A DNA stretch of 37,031 bases, taken from assembly GCA_021817125.1 (NCBI GenBank), contig JAKAWC010000008.1, positions 1-37,031 of the forward strand, written 5' to 3'. The translations under genes were made by a program, and so were the position numbers. The stretch is from Microcaldota archaeon (GTDB taxonomy: Archaea > Micrarchaeota > Micrarchaeia > Micrarchaeales > CABMGC01). The notes beneath the pieces were generated by a model. It worked only from the letters and a program-made list of their open reading frames with translations. It had not been told where the DNA came from and ran no database searches. Below, one piece after another: positions 29,350-36,989 of this stretch. How positions within the stretch are numbered: the stretch's first letter is position 1; the number at the start of each line of letters is the position of its first letter.

Positions 29350-30255
29350 TCAACGCTTCTCTTTGTACATCGTCCTCTCTATCTCCAGAAGAAGGTCCAG
29401 GATGAGCCCAACGGCTATCGACAGGAAGCCGAAGGTCAGGAGCATGAACGCAATCAGCGCCCTTCCTATCTCGTTGAAGACGCCCGTGATGAGGAATGCC
29501 GCAATCACAGACAGGCCTAATATCAGCCCTATGGCTCCGAGGATTAGGCCAAATCCGCCGAAGATGAGCATCGGCTGGTAATCCCTCGCATACTTTATCG
29601 CATGGTATGCCATGGTTATGCCGTATATCGGCTTCGCCCTGCTTATCTGCGACTCTGAACCAACCGCCCTTACTCCATAGTGGACAGGGATGTTCTTCAG
29701 CTTGTATCCCCGTCTCCTCAGTTCTATCTCGAAGAAGACAGTGCCTGCCCTGTAGGGGTCCTCGTCCCTCATGCTGTCATAAGCATCGCGCCTCATGGCG
29801 AATGATCCGCTGAGTACGTCCCTCATCGAGCACCTGTAGAGCAGGTTGAACAATGATGTTATCAGGATGTTGCCCATCTTTATAGAGCTGGTCATGGCGC
29901 CAGGGTCCAGTCTGCCGAATCGGTTTCCGGATACAAATCCACAGTCGCCTGTCGCGAGTTCGTCGATCACTCTCTTCAGGTCAGAGACGTCATAGGTTCC
30001 GTCTGCATCTATCGTCGCAATGATCTCACCTTTCGCCAGCCTAAAGCCCTCCTGCAACGCGTTCTCGTATCCCTTACTGGACTGCGTGACGACCCTCGCA
30101 CCGCTCTTCAGCAGCGGTCTCTTCAGCTCTTCGTTGCTGCTCTTGTCTATGACTATGACCTCGGTATCCTTGCCGAAGGTCTTGTAAAGCTCGGCGATGA
30201 TGCTGGGGGCTGTGGGCTCGTCCTTCGTTGGAACTATGACGCTTAGGTCCTTCAT
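29350..30255 (-). CDS. GT2-family dolichyl-phosphate sugar synthase-like (DPM1/GtrB-like) with membrane helices
   Basis: 301 residues. N-terminal GT2 domain: LSVIVPTKDEPTAPSIIAEL, IATIDADGTYDVSDLKRVID (the DxD-type DADG), VSGNRFGRLDPGAM, FAMRRDAYDSM. Two or three C-terminal hydrophobic segments follow (MLIFGGFGLILGAIGLILGL, SVIAAFLITGVF, LIAFMLLTFGFLSIAVGLIL). The layout matches enzymes that charge a polyprenyl phosphate with a sugar for use outside the membrane. It is first in the operon with the GT4. The many sequons in the surface protein at 35283 suggest a need for such donors. A TATA-like box lies 27 nt upstream. Confidence 0.9.
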   Translation of the reverse strand: MKDLSVIVPTKDEPTAPSIIAELYKTFGKDTEVIVIDKSSNEELKRPLLKSGARVVTQSSKGYENALQEGFRLAKGEIIATIDADGTYDVSDLKRVIDELATGDCGFVSGNRFGRLDPGAMTSSIKMGNILITSLFNLLYRCSMRDVLSGSFAMRRDAYDSMRDEDPYRAGTVFFEIELRRRGYKLKNIPVHYGVRAVGSESQISRAKPIYGITMAYHAIKYARDYQPMLIFGGFGLILGAIGLILGLSVIAAFLITGVFNEIGRALIAFMLLTFGFLSIAVGLILDLLLEIERTMYKEKR

Positions 30256-30277
30256 CTGAGCACTCGATTAAGTCAAT

Positions 30278-30286
30278 AGTATAAAG
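30278..30286 (-). promoter_or_regulatory. TATA-like box of the GT2-GT4 operon
   Basis: Minus-strand CTTTATACT centred 27 nt before ATG 30255. The plus-strand CTTTAAAAAG (30294-30303) and TCTTTAAAC (30337-30345) are candidates for the divergent gene. Confidence 0.55.
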
Positions 30287-30412
30287 AATGAACCTTTAAA
30301 AAGCATGTGTGCGGCCGCAAACGGGCAGACGGAAAGCTCTTTAAACCGCAAAAGTGCAATGCCTAACGGGCGTGGATGCCATACCAATGGATTCACCCCG
30401 AGACGACGCATC

Positions 30413-30742
30413 ATGGAGACAGGCAACCCGGCAGGACAGACAGCAGCGACAACGCCTCCCGGAGCAGCGATGTCATTCGAACATGCCGGATGCATGCGTC
30501 TCCAGACTGGAGATGCCGGCAAGGCCGCAGCGGATTTCAAGGCCGCTGCAAAAGACTGGGAAGCGTTAGGCAACGGGGACTTCCAAGAGGTCAAACTTAC
30601 GGATGCGAAGGTATGGTACTTCTACGCACTTGACGGCTGGAAACGGATAGAGGAGTGCAATGTTCCAAGAGAAAGAGGGGCTGCCGGCGCGGAAATAATC
30701 CAAAGAAGGATTGCCGGATTGGGGGTAAGCCAGAATGGCTGA
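30413..30742 (+). CDS. Small TPR-like helical protein, 109 aa
   Basis: The frame is open from 30305, but TATA-like boxes at 30294 and 30337 make earlier ATGs (30305, 30359) too close to a promoter; ATG 30413 is the first start beyond both. Sequence: METGNPAGQTAATTPPGAAM then SFEHAGCMRLQTGDAGKAAA, DFKAAAKDWEALGNGDF, KVWYFYALDGWKRIEECNV. The A/G-x-x-x-x-x-G-D-x-x-x-A-A-x-D-F pattern is TPR-like. No catalytic motif. It overlaps the rhodanese-like gene by 8 bp, so they are coupled. Confidence 0.55.
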   Translation: METGNPAGQTAATTPPGAAMSFEHAGCMRLQTGDAGKAAADFKAAAKDWEALGNGDFQEVKLTDAKVWYFYALDGWKRIEECNVPRERGAAGAEIIQRRIAGLGVSQNG

Positions 30743-31097
30743 AGAGGCGCTCGAAGTCGATAAGAACGGCGCGGAACGCGTCCTCTCAAAGAAGAGGCCG
30801 GCGTATGTCCTGGGCGACTCATACCGGGATCTGGATTTCATACGCGAGGCATTCTCGCTCGGCAAGCTGGATGTCGAGCTCGTGGACATGAACGACTTCT
30901 ATCCGGCAATCATGAACTACGGCGACGACTCCGAACTGAAGGCGATGGCGAAGAAGTATGACGGCGCCTTGATAGTCTGCCCACACGGTATAAGCTCAAA
31001 GGCGTTCGCAGAAGCACTCAGAGCCCTCGGCGCGAATGCGTATAGCCTCAAAGGAGGTATAGAAGGGCTGAGGGAGGGGAAAACCGAAACCCCGTGA
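30735..31097 (+). CDS. Rhodanese-like domain protein
   Basis: 120 residues from ATG 30735, overlapping the upstream gene by 8 bp. The C-terminal half has the rhodanese active loop: DGALIVCPHGISSKAFAEAL (Cys in CxxGxSS) followed by RALGANAYSLKGGIEGLREG, the standard helix-strand-Gly-Gly-Ile end. The N-terminal half (KRPAYVLGDSYRDLDFIREA, LVDMNDFYPAIM) departs from the usual opening, so it is a divergent or short variant. The active cysteine is present, so a sulfurtransferase or phosphatase-like activity is possible. Confidence 0.75.
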   Translation: MAEEALEVDKNGAERVLSKKRPAYVLGDSYRDLDFIREAFSLGKLDVELVDMNDFYPAIMNYGDDSELKAMAKKYDGALIVCPHGISSKAFAEALRALGANAYSLKGGIEGLREGKTETP

Positions 31098-31136
31098 AAG
31101 CTCTAATACTTTTGCTGAGATACCAGATACGGTTTA

Positions 31137-32726
31137 ATGCAGATCAATCTGTCCCAGGGGCTTGACCTCGATGCGCAGCTTGTAGTCACTGGCAGAGGGT
31201 GCATCATCGGGCAGAGCGGCTCGGGCAAGTCTTACCTGGTCGGTGTCATGGTTGAAGAGCTTGCACGGCAACACCTACCCTTTGTAGTGATAGACACCGA
31301 AGGGGAATATGCGTCCCTCAAATCTGCTTTTGATGTGCTATGGGTCGGGCGCTCGAAGAACGCAGACCTAAGCATGGATATAGACTTTAAGAGATTGTTC
31401 GCCGAGTGCATAGAGTCCGACACGCCGATAATACTGGACGTATCCGACGAGCTAGACATGCAGGCGACTGTTTACAGTGCGCTCCATGCGTTGTATGCGG
31501 TTGAGGAGGAGAAAAGAAAGCCGTATCTGGTCATAATCGAGGAGGCGGACAAGTTTGCACCGCAGATAGTCAAGCCGAAAGTCAATCCCGTCGAGGAGCT
31601 GAGCGTGAGGGGGAGAAAGCGTGGCATAGGCCTTCTGGTCGCGACGCAGCGTCCTGCAAATGTCAGCAAGAACGTGTTGGCGCAATGCTCGTATGGATTT
31701 ATAGGCAGGCTCAGCATCGACAACGACATCAGCGCCGTCAGGACGCTCTTGGAGGATGACAAGATGCTGAGGCGCCTTCCCGAGCTCAGGACTGGGGAGT
31801 TTCTCCCGTTCGGAGTTACGTCCAGTGGGCGCTTCAAGGTAAAAGCAAGAGAGGTCAAGCATATCGGGTCGACCCCGGTGATATCCGAAGCAAAAGCCAT
31901 TGGTTTGCTCGCCGAGACAATATCAAATCTCCGTTCAAAACCTATGGTGGCAATGGAAAGAGAACGTGGCCAGTCCAGACCTATGCCAGCAAGAGTAATA
32001 AAGCCAAGATTTACAGAGGAGCAGGTCAAGGACGCAGCCGCAAAGCTGCTAAAGAAGCAGTTCGGCCTGTTCGGCAAGAACGTCGAGGAGATCGATGCGA
32101 TAGAGAACAAGTTCGTAGCGTTGACGCTCTGCAGCTTGAGGCTTCCAACAGGTAGAAAGGGAGAGTACATCGAACGACATATCCTAATAAACTCGAAATG
32201 CGGGATGGTGAACATCGACACAGGCATAAAGGTCACCGACCCTGGTATGGCCTCGCCGGCCAGGCTGAATGAGGATGACGAAAAAGTGCTGACCGCACTA
32301 TTCGTTTACGGCAGATCGGACTCAACCCGGCTGAAGAAAATGTCGGGCCTGAAGGACGATGCTTTTGACCGTGCGCTCTCCAGACTAGAGCGCATGGGCA
32401 TGCTCAAATATGGCGGCGGGAAGATATCCGGCATGAACTACCGGAGCGCGCTGATGCAGGACCCTCCCGTGCTGGAAGAGATAGTTGTTCCTGAAAGCAG
32501 CGTTGTCGCTCCGGAAGCGAAGGCACGCGGAAGGGTACAGAAGAGGAAAGCGGACCAATACGCCAAAGATGTGGTGGCGACTCTGTTTCCCGGGGCCATC
32601 CTCATGAAAGCCGAGAGGGTCCACCTCCCCGTCTATGAGATAACCCTGAGAGACCGTAACAGCGTTCGCGTCTTCGAGATGGATGGCCTCTTCGGCAGAC
32701 AGGTGCTGATAAATGCCCTCGCGTAA
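31137..32726 (+). CDS. HerA/DUF87-family ATPase
   Basis: 529 residues. Walker A GQSGSGKS (25-32), VVIDTEGEYASLK, Walker B LVIIEEAD (131-138), the arginine-bearing GRKRGIGLLVATQRP and NVLAQCSYGFIGRL mark the HerA-FtsK superfamily. A C-terminal region holds a winged-helix-like segment (LFVYGRSDSTRLKKMSGLKD, DALDR-type helices) and an extra alpha/beta tail. Canonical HerA works with NurA in end resection, but no nurA is adjacent, so this is better called a HerA-like ATPase of unknown partner. It is chromosomal and unrelated in detail to the element's membrane ATPase. Confidence 0.88.
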   Translation: MQINLSQGLDLDAQLVVTGRGCIIGQSGSGKSYLVGVMVEELARQHLPFVVIDTEGEYASLKSAFDVLWVGRSKNADLSMDIDFKRLFAECIESDTPIILDVSDELDMQATVYSALHALYAVEEEKRKPYLVIIEEADKFAPQIVKPKVNPVEELSVRGRKRGIGLLVATQRPANVSKNVLAQCSYGFIGRLSIDNDISAVRTLLEDDKMLRRLPELRTGEFLPFGVTSSGRFKVKAREVKHIGSTPVISEAKAIGLLAETISNLRSKPMVAMERERGQSRPMPARVIKPRFTEEQVKDAAAKLLKKQFGLFGKNVEEIDAIENKFVALTLCSLRLPTGRKGEYIERHILINSKCGMVNIDTGIKVTDPGMASPARLNEDDEKVLTALFVYGRSDSTRLKKMSGLKDDAFDRALSRLERMGMLKYGGGKISGMNYRSALMQDPPVLEEIVVPESSVVAPEAKARGRVQKRKADQYAKDVVATLFPGAILMKAERVHLPVYEITLRDRNSVRVFEMDGLFGRQVLINALA

Positions 32727-32821
32727 CCGAGACATCCCATCTGCTTTTAAATAAGAGAGTATTCCGGGAGATCGAACCAAAATAACCGAAACGCCGCGGC
32801 ACGCTGACCCCTCCAGGAAAG

Positions 32822-32832
32822 GATTAAATACC
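32822..32832 (+). promoter_or_regulatory. TATA-like box for the 109-aa gene
   Basis: GATTAAATACC centred 32 nt before ATG 32859. Confidence 0.5.
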
Positions 32833-32858
32833 ACTTCGGATAACATCTTGATGATTTG

Positions 32859-33188
32859 ATGGCCATATCCACGTTTCCCACTCCGGGCGCTGCGAAGATT
32901 GATCTCCAGAACAGGGTCCAGATCAAGCTCGACGAAGGCAGTCCGAGGCACAAGGTGTACGAGAACCTCTCACGCGCACTCGCATTCTCCGAGGCAGTCA
33001 GGGTGGAACCGCTCGGTGACTATCTATCCAGGAAGAACCAGGGCGGAGAGGAGTTCAAGAGCGAGCTGCGCAGCGAAAACAACCGGGTCGCGCTGGTCGA
33101 CAGAAAGAATGGGATAGTCCTCCACATGACGACCATGACGAAAGGAGGAAAGTTCATAGAGTTGGACAGCAAGGATATGGACCTATAA
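32859..33188 (+). CDS. Unrecognised small protein, 109 aa
   Basis: From ATG 32859 (TTG 32856 immediately precedes it): MAISTFPTPGAAKIDLQNRV, QIKLDEGSPRHKVYENLSRA, LAFSEAVRVEPLGDYLSRKN, NNRVALVDRKNGIVLHMTT, GGKFIELDSKDMDL. The C-terminal third reads as three beta strands after two helices. There is no known domain. It sits among other orphan genes in the same direction, each with its own TATA-like box. Confidence 0.6.
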   Translation: MAISTFPTPGAAKIDLQNRVQIKLDEGSPRHKVYENLSRALAFSEAVRVEPLGDYLSRKNQGGEEFKSELRSENNRVALVDRKNGIVLHMTTMTKGGKFIELDSKDMDL

Positions 33189-33204
33189 ACGCCCTGCGGC
33201 AAAT

Positions 33205-33214
33205 CTTTTTAAAG
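33205..33214 (+). promoter_or_regulatory. TATA-like box for the NTAN1/CheD-like gene
   Basis: CTTTTTAAAG centred 40 nt before GTG 33249. Confidence 0.45.
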
Positions 33215-33248
33215 ACGAAAATGCAACCATCTCTGTTCTGGTGACACA

Positions 33249-33851
33249 GTGAGACCCAACTTGAGCACTCCCGCGCCGACCCCTAAGGGAGTTGCAAAGG
33301 TGAGCCCGATGGCGGAAGGCATGCAGGTGAGCGCCAAGACCGAGCAGCTGTGGCGATATTATGGAGGCAGGGTGCCGCTCAGCCCCGAACTGATACTGGA
33401 TGTTCCACAGGCGTGCTTTGGATACCTGAGCGCAGGCGCTCCGCAAACGATGGCAGGCACGCTCAATGCGCAGGACTGCGTTATAGTAATACTACAGAGT
33501 CCTGGCGAAGCTCTCGTGGGGCACATCGACATTACGGCAAGCAGCCAGGGCCTTAAATTATTCAACAGCGAGCTCAGGAAGCTCAGGAGGGGCAGATTCG
33601 AGAGAGGATATGTAGTGACTACAACGATTGCATATTCGGGAAACGAAGAAGCGGCAGAAGCGCTCGTCGCTTTGCACGCGGATCGAGCGGAGCGAAAGAG
33701 AGTCGGTGGCGTTGTCGCGTGGGCGCTTGCGGGCCTGGACATGAACCTCCATATCGGATGCACTCCGGATGCCCTGGTCCTGAAACGGATGGTTGTCGAG
33801 GCGATAAGGGACGGAGACAAACCTGGCGGAGAGACGGCGTGGTCGTTGTAA
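33249..33851 (+). CDS. Possible NTAN1/CheD-like cysteine amidohydrolase, 200 aa, GTG start
   Basis: GTG 33249 opens the frame; ATG 33309 is a later alternative. The centre, LNAQDCVIVILQSPGEALVG followed by HIDITASSQGLKLFNSEL, resembles the active-site strand pair of protein N-terminal asparagine amidohydrolase (TCHIVVL...AHCDG) with a Cys at the strand start and a His-x-Asp after it. Next come a helix and a beta hairpin (GYVVTTTIAYSGNEEAAEAL). The likeness is a pattern match from memory and could be misleading. No targeting signal. Unknown gene if this is wrong; coding itself is well supported by length and promoter. Confidence 0.55.
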   Translation: MRPNLSTPAPTPKGVAKVSPMAEGMQVSAKTEQLWRYYGGRVPLSPELILDVPQACFGYLSAGAPQTMAGTLNAQDCVIVILQSPGEALVGHIDITASSQGLKLFNSELRKLRRGRFERGYVVTTTIAYSGNEEAAEALVALHADRAERKRVGGVVAWALAGLDMNLHIGCTPDALVLKRMVVEAIRDGDKPGGETAWSL

Positions 33852-33869
33852 AAACGTTTTAAAAAGCAT

Positions 33870-33880
33870 CTTTATAAATG
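33870..33880 (+). promoter_or_regulatory. TATA-like box for the 345-aa gene
   Basis: CTTTATAAATG centred 37 nt before ATG 33912; CGTTTTAAAAAG just upstream is a second candidate. Confidence 0.5.
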
Positions 33881-33911
33881 GGGAAAGATAAAGGGCTACT
33901 ACGGTAGTGCA

Positions 33912-34949
33912 ATGCCAAAACCCACTTCGCATCCAGGGGAGGTCAGGTCAGGAGTCACCACAATCCAAGACCTTAGCAAAGAGAAGGCGGAGCCAAAATC
34001 AGAGCCTGTCGGAAACCCTGGGGTTACGGGGAAGACCGTAAGAAAGGGAGACTTCAAAGCCGCTGTAAGAGGGTCTGCAAGAGCTAAGGCCAAGAAGGCG
34101 CCTAAAGTGAATACCCCTGCGGGGATAGCCACCCTGAGGAAGGAGGCATCGGAGAAGTTGCGACGCGAGATCATAGCCATAGATGCCATGATAAATGCCA
34201 GGACCGAAGCGCGCCACATGACCGAAGCTGCTGAAAAGCAAGCTGCGACCGATCCAAGGATAGCGGAAGGCAGCCTTGTGAAGGCGGCTGTCCTCTACGA
34301 ACAATCATTCTTTTACACCAAGGAAAGGTACGATATGAAGCCCGGCGACGCATCGATCAGCTCGCCCGTCCAGTGGGCCATTGAGGACGCAGAGCAGGCG
34401 ATAAACCTCTGGGAGCGTGTCGGCAGGTCCAAGGAGGCGAAGGGCGTTGCCGCAAAGCTCATCCCGCTGATCAATAAACTTGAGATGGACCTTGCTATGG
34501 GGAAGAGCATATTCAGCGGGGCGTACTATGCAGAGCAGAGGATGGTGTTGAACCTGAGGTACGGGACTCTGGCCGAAGCGGCAAGCGCAGCGACACACGC
34601 GAGGACGCTCTCCAGCTATGCCGGATCCACGTTTAGGGCAGATTCGCCGTATGCACACGTAATTCCAGCTTCTGAAAGGAAGATGGGGATAAATGAAGCC
34701 GAGTTGCTTGCTCTGCAGCAACTTCAGAATGGGGACAAGGCTGGTGCCGTGTATATCCTCCAGGAGAGAGTGATAACACCACTGCGAAACATGGCTAACC
34801 TCTATACGGTGATAGCGATCGCCTACAATGGAACGACGAACACGCTGCTCGGCGACTGGGCAAGGAGCCTCGGAGAGCGGGATGCCAAGACGGCAAAAGC
34901 ACTTGAAGATTACTGCACGAAGCTTGGTGTTCTTCTAGCAAAGCGATAA
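33912..34949 (+). CDS. Unrecognised alpha-helical repeat protein, 345 aa
   Basis: A basic, disordered N-terminus (KGDFKAAVRGSARAKAKKAP, about 45-65) precedes an all-helical body with TPR-like spacing: EGSLVKAAVLYEQSFFYTKE, AIEDAEQAINLWERVGRSKE, AKGVAAKLIPLINKLEMDLA, AELLALQQLQNGDKAGAVYI, AKALEDYCTKLGVLLAK. There is no membrane segment or catalytic motif. Similar small-residue helix pairs occur in the 30413 product, hinting at a local family. It may be a scaffold, possibly nucleic-acid-associated through its basic tail. Confidence 0.65.
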   Translation: MPKPTSHPGEVRSGVTTIQDLSKEKAEPKSEPVGNPGVTGKTVRKGDFKAAVRGSARAKAKKAPKVNTPAGIATLRKEASEKLRREIIAIDAMINARTEARHMTEAAEKQAATDPRIAEGSLVKAAVLYEQSFFYTKERYDMKPGDASISSPVQWAIEDAEQAINLWERVGRSKEAKGVAAKLIPLINKLEMDLAMGKSIFSGAYYAEQRMVLNLRYGTLAEAASAATHARTLSSYAGSTFRADSPYAHVIPASERKMGINEAELLALQQLQNGDKAGAVYILQERVITPLRNMANLYTVIAIAYNGTTNTLLGDWARSLGERDAKTAKALEDYCTKLGVLLAKR

Positions 34950-35282
34950 GGCATATCTCATAAGATAGCCCCAAAGAAACCTCTGACTCCAGTTGAAGGA
35001 GGAACTGGAGACGATCTCCGCCAATATCCTCATACGTCCTTCCCCACGTCCTTCCCCATATACCATTACGGGTTGGTGGAGTGAAACGCGCTATTCTTTT
35101 GCAGACATCTGAGACAAAATCCAAAGAAAGAGTTCTCTCTGACTTTTCTTCAAAAGCAACTCCATGCCGGCCATAATCTTGCATCGGAAGAGATCAAGCC
35201 TTCTGCCCCGTAAAACCGGGACAACACACGCATCCTTTTATTTCTTCGCCGTGTAATGCATCTATTTAATTAGCTGATATCA
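34950..35282. other. 333-bp gene-free spacer with a perfect hairpin and a tandem repeat
   Basis: No credible ORF. A perfect 8-bp hairpin CTCCAGTT/AACTGGAG (34987-34994/35003-35010) presents GAAGGAGG in its loop. ACGTCCTTCCCC is repeated in tandem at 35034-35045 and 35046-35057. A CCCG/CGGG hairpin lies near 35215. AT-rich TATA-like sequences (CTTTTATTT near 35236, CTATTTAATT near 35262) probably serve the gene at 35283. Confidence 0.4.
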
Positions 35283-36737
35283 ATGGCAGATAATCTAATA
35301 CCAGAGAAACCACAGGAAACCCCGTTTCCAGCACCGCGCGCAAAGAAGGCAGTGCAGAAGACGCCAACGCAGCCAACCTCTGCGCCTGCTGAAGCTGAGG
35401 AGGAGGTGCAGCAGCCGGTGCAGCAACCACAGGCATTGCAGACTTCCGCATCCCGGGGATTCGGTGGGCCAGTTGGAACGACCCCTGGCTCTGGCGGGCT
35501 GGTCAGGATTCTACTGGCAGTAGTGGTTCTGGTAGCCATAGCGCTGCTTGTAATGCATTTCATGGCCGGCAGCAGCGGCTCGCAGCTCCAGTCTATACTG
35601 TCTGCAAGGCAGTTCAACTCTACCGCATACGCACAGCTCGTCTCTCAGGACATCAACTCGAGCCCGACTTTCCAGGTCGCATACTCTGGTAGCATCTTCG
35701 TCAATGGTTCGAACTCCTCGCTGCTCGGCGGAATCACCCTGACAATACCATTCACTGCAGAGTACATGAAGTACAACAACGACTCAAGAATATCTCTTTC
35801 TGCGAAGCATATCCTAGTACTTGGCAACCTTAGCGTTGTCGAAGTTACTGAGGGCAAGACCCTTGCATACGGCTGTCTGAGCTCGTCGATGTACGGGGGC
35901 AGCGGTTACAAGTGCCAGGAGGCGTCCACGGCAGACCTTCTTAATGCGACTGGTTTATCCTCACTCCGGAATATGGAAACGGTCAACATATCTGTAAAAT
36001 CCGTGACCCAATCATCGTTCAACGGGCAGAGCTGCTATCTAGTTACCGGAACGGTCAAGTCAAGCCCCAACCGGCAGCAGGGCGGCTCGGTATCCTCGTT
36101 TCTCGGCTCAAACAGCACCACGACCAACTTCACAGCCTGCATGTCAGAGCAGTATGGCATACCCCTGAACGGAACGATGGCCGGAAAGGCAGACGGAGCA
36201 ACCAGCATAATCACGTTCGAGGAGACCAGTATAGGCCAGAGCGTGGCGCAGAGCGATGTGACGCAGCTGCCCGGGCCTGTGGTCAACAACACGTCGTTCG
36301 CTGGTGGCTTCGATGGCAGCTACGGCGGCAATGGTGCATCGACAACGATAAACTACGGCTACAATTATACCACAATCAATGTGTCGCCTACAACCACCAC
36401 CAATGCAACGTACACACAGGGCAATACTGGGAGCTACCCGTCTTGTGATAACTACACGCTCACCGCAAACAACAGCAACTCAGCCACAGGGACATGCTAC
36501 TGGACCGGCGGATTCATGGACGTGGGCTGCGGGCTTGGGATACAGAACGGCGCATTCTATTCCTTCAGCAGCCTTTCGACCGGGACGCAATACTTCACAG
36601 GGCAGGCGGTGAGTTGCGGAGCGGTGTGCTCAGAACCCAGATACGTGCCTTCCGGTTCGTATTCACTGCTTGTCACAGCAGGCTCTGGCTACGGCACATG
36701 TCTGGGAAACGACTATGCGACTATGCAGTCGGCCTGA
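35283..36737 (+). CDS. Membrane-anchored, cysteine- and sequon-rich surface protein, 484 aa
   Basis: A Pro/Gln/Ala-rich cytoplasmic N-terminus of about 70 residues (KTPTQPTSAPAEAEEEVQQP) leads to one transmembrane helix (LVRILLAVVVLVAIALLVMH, about 74-94) and a large extracytoplasmic domain. That domain has about fifteen N-x-S/T sequons (NST, NGS, NSS, NLS, NIS, NFT, NYT and others) and ten cysteines, an even number. The C-terminal third is Gly/Asn/Tyr/Thr-rich (SYGGNGASTTINYGYNYTTI). It looks like an S-layer-associated or adhesin-type glycoprotein and a natural client of the DUF929/VKOR system and glycosyltransferases in this window. No known domain is recognised. Confidence 0.75.
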   Translation: MADNLIPEKPQETPFPAPRAKKAVQKTPTQPTSAPAEAEEEVQQPVQQPQALQTSASRGFGGPVGTTPGSGGLVRILLAVVVLVAIALLVMHFMAGSSGSQLQSILSARQFNSTAYAQLVSQDINSSPTFQVAYSGSIFVNGSNSSLLGGITLTIPFTAEYMKYNNDSRISLSAKHILVLGNLSVVEVTEGKTLAYGCLSSSMYGGSGYKCQEASTADLLNATGLSSLRNMETVNISVKSVTQSSFNGQSCYLVTGTVKSSPNRQQGGSVSSFLGSNSTTTNFTACMSEQYGIPLNGTMAGKADGATSIITFEETSIGQSVAQSDVTQLPGPVVNNTSFAGGFDGSYGGNGASTTINYGYNYTTINVSPTTTTNATYTQGNTGSYPSCDNYTLTANNSNSATGTCYWTGGFMDVGCGLGIQNGAFYSFSSLSTGTQYFTGQAVSCGAVCSEPRYVPSGSYSLLVTAGSGYGTCLGNDYATMQSA

Positions 36738-36928
36738 CCCAGAAGCATCCCGCATGCTAAATTATCTTACTCGGGGCAGAAGATAGGATCCGGCATCCTG
36801 TCGGATCTTGTCCTGACGGTGGGCCGCGATTACGTAACACGTCTGCCGGACTTGCCGGATACTTCCTAGAAGGGGACGCCAAGACTGCGTTTATCGGCGC
36901 AAAACGGCTCTGTAGAATTCCTCTATTT
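36738..36928. other. Gene-free spacer after the surface protein
   Basis: No ORF seen. GATCCG/CGGATC (36787-36792/36102-type arm at 36802-36807) forms a hairpin with a 9-nt loop, and GCCGGA is repeated closely near 36843-36860. Possibly a 3' UTR or small RNA; nothing recognised. Confidence 0.3.
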
Positions 36929-36937
36929 GATATAAAG
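36929..36937 (+). promoter_or_regulatory. TATA-like box for the right-edge gene
   Basis: GATATAAAG centred 30 nt before the ATG at 36963, the standard distance for a leaderless archaeal transcript beginning at that ATG. Confidence 0.6.
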
Positions 36938-36962
36938 ACCGAAGGATTTTAACCCTTCGGTC
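36937..36962 (+). repeat. Perfect 9-bp inverted repeat
   Basis: GACCGAAGG (36937-36945) and CCTTCGGTC (36954-36962), 8-nt AT-rich loop. It lies between the TATA-like box and the likely transcription start, so it may be a repressor operator as well as, or instead of, an RNA hairpin. Confidence 0.75.
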
Positions 36963-36989
36963 ATGGTTGTTATTTGGCGACAACCATGA
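36963..36989 (+). CDS. Candidate 8-codon leader peptide overlapping the next start (ATGA)
   Basis: ATG GTT GTT ATT TGG CGA CAA CCA TGA encodes MVVIWRQP. Its ATG is 30 nt from the TATA-like box centre. Its stop shares bases with the downstream ATG (36986), a classic coupling overlap. The same segment is a perfect 8-bp hairpin (36963-36970/36980-36987) whose 3' arm covers the downstream start codon. Confidence 0.4.
   Translation: MVVIWRQP

Noticed and set aside
31137-32726. Canonical HerA of a HerA-NurA-Mre11-Rad50 operon
   Set aside because: No nurA, mre11 or rad50 lies next to it, and the C-terminal region differs, so only a HerA-like ATPase is claimed.
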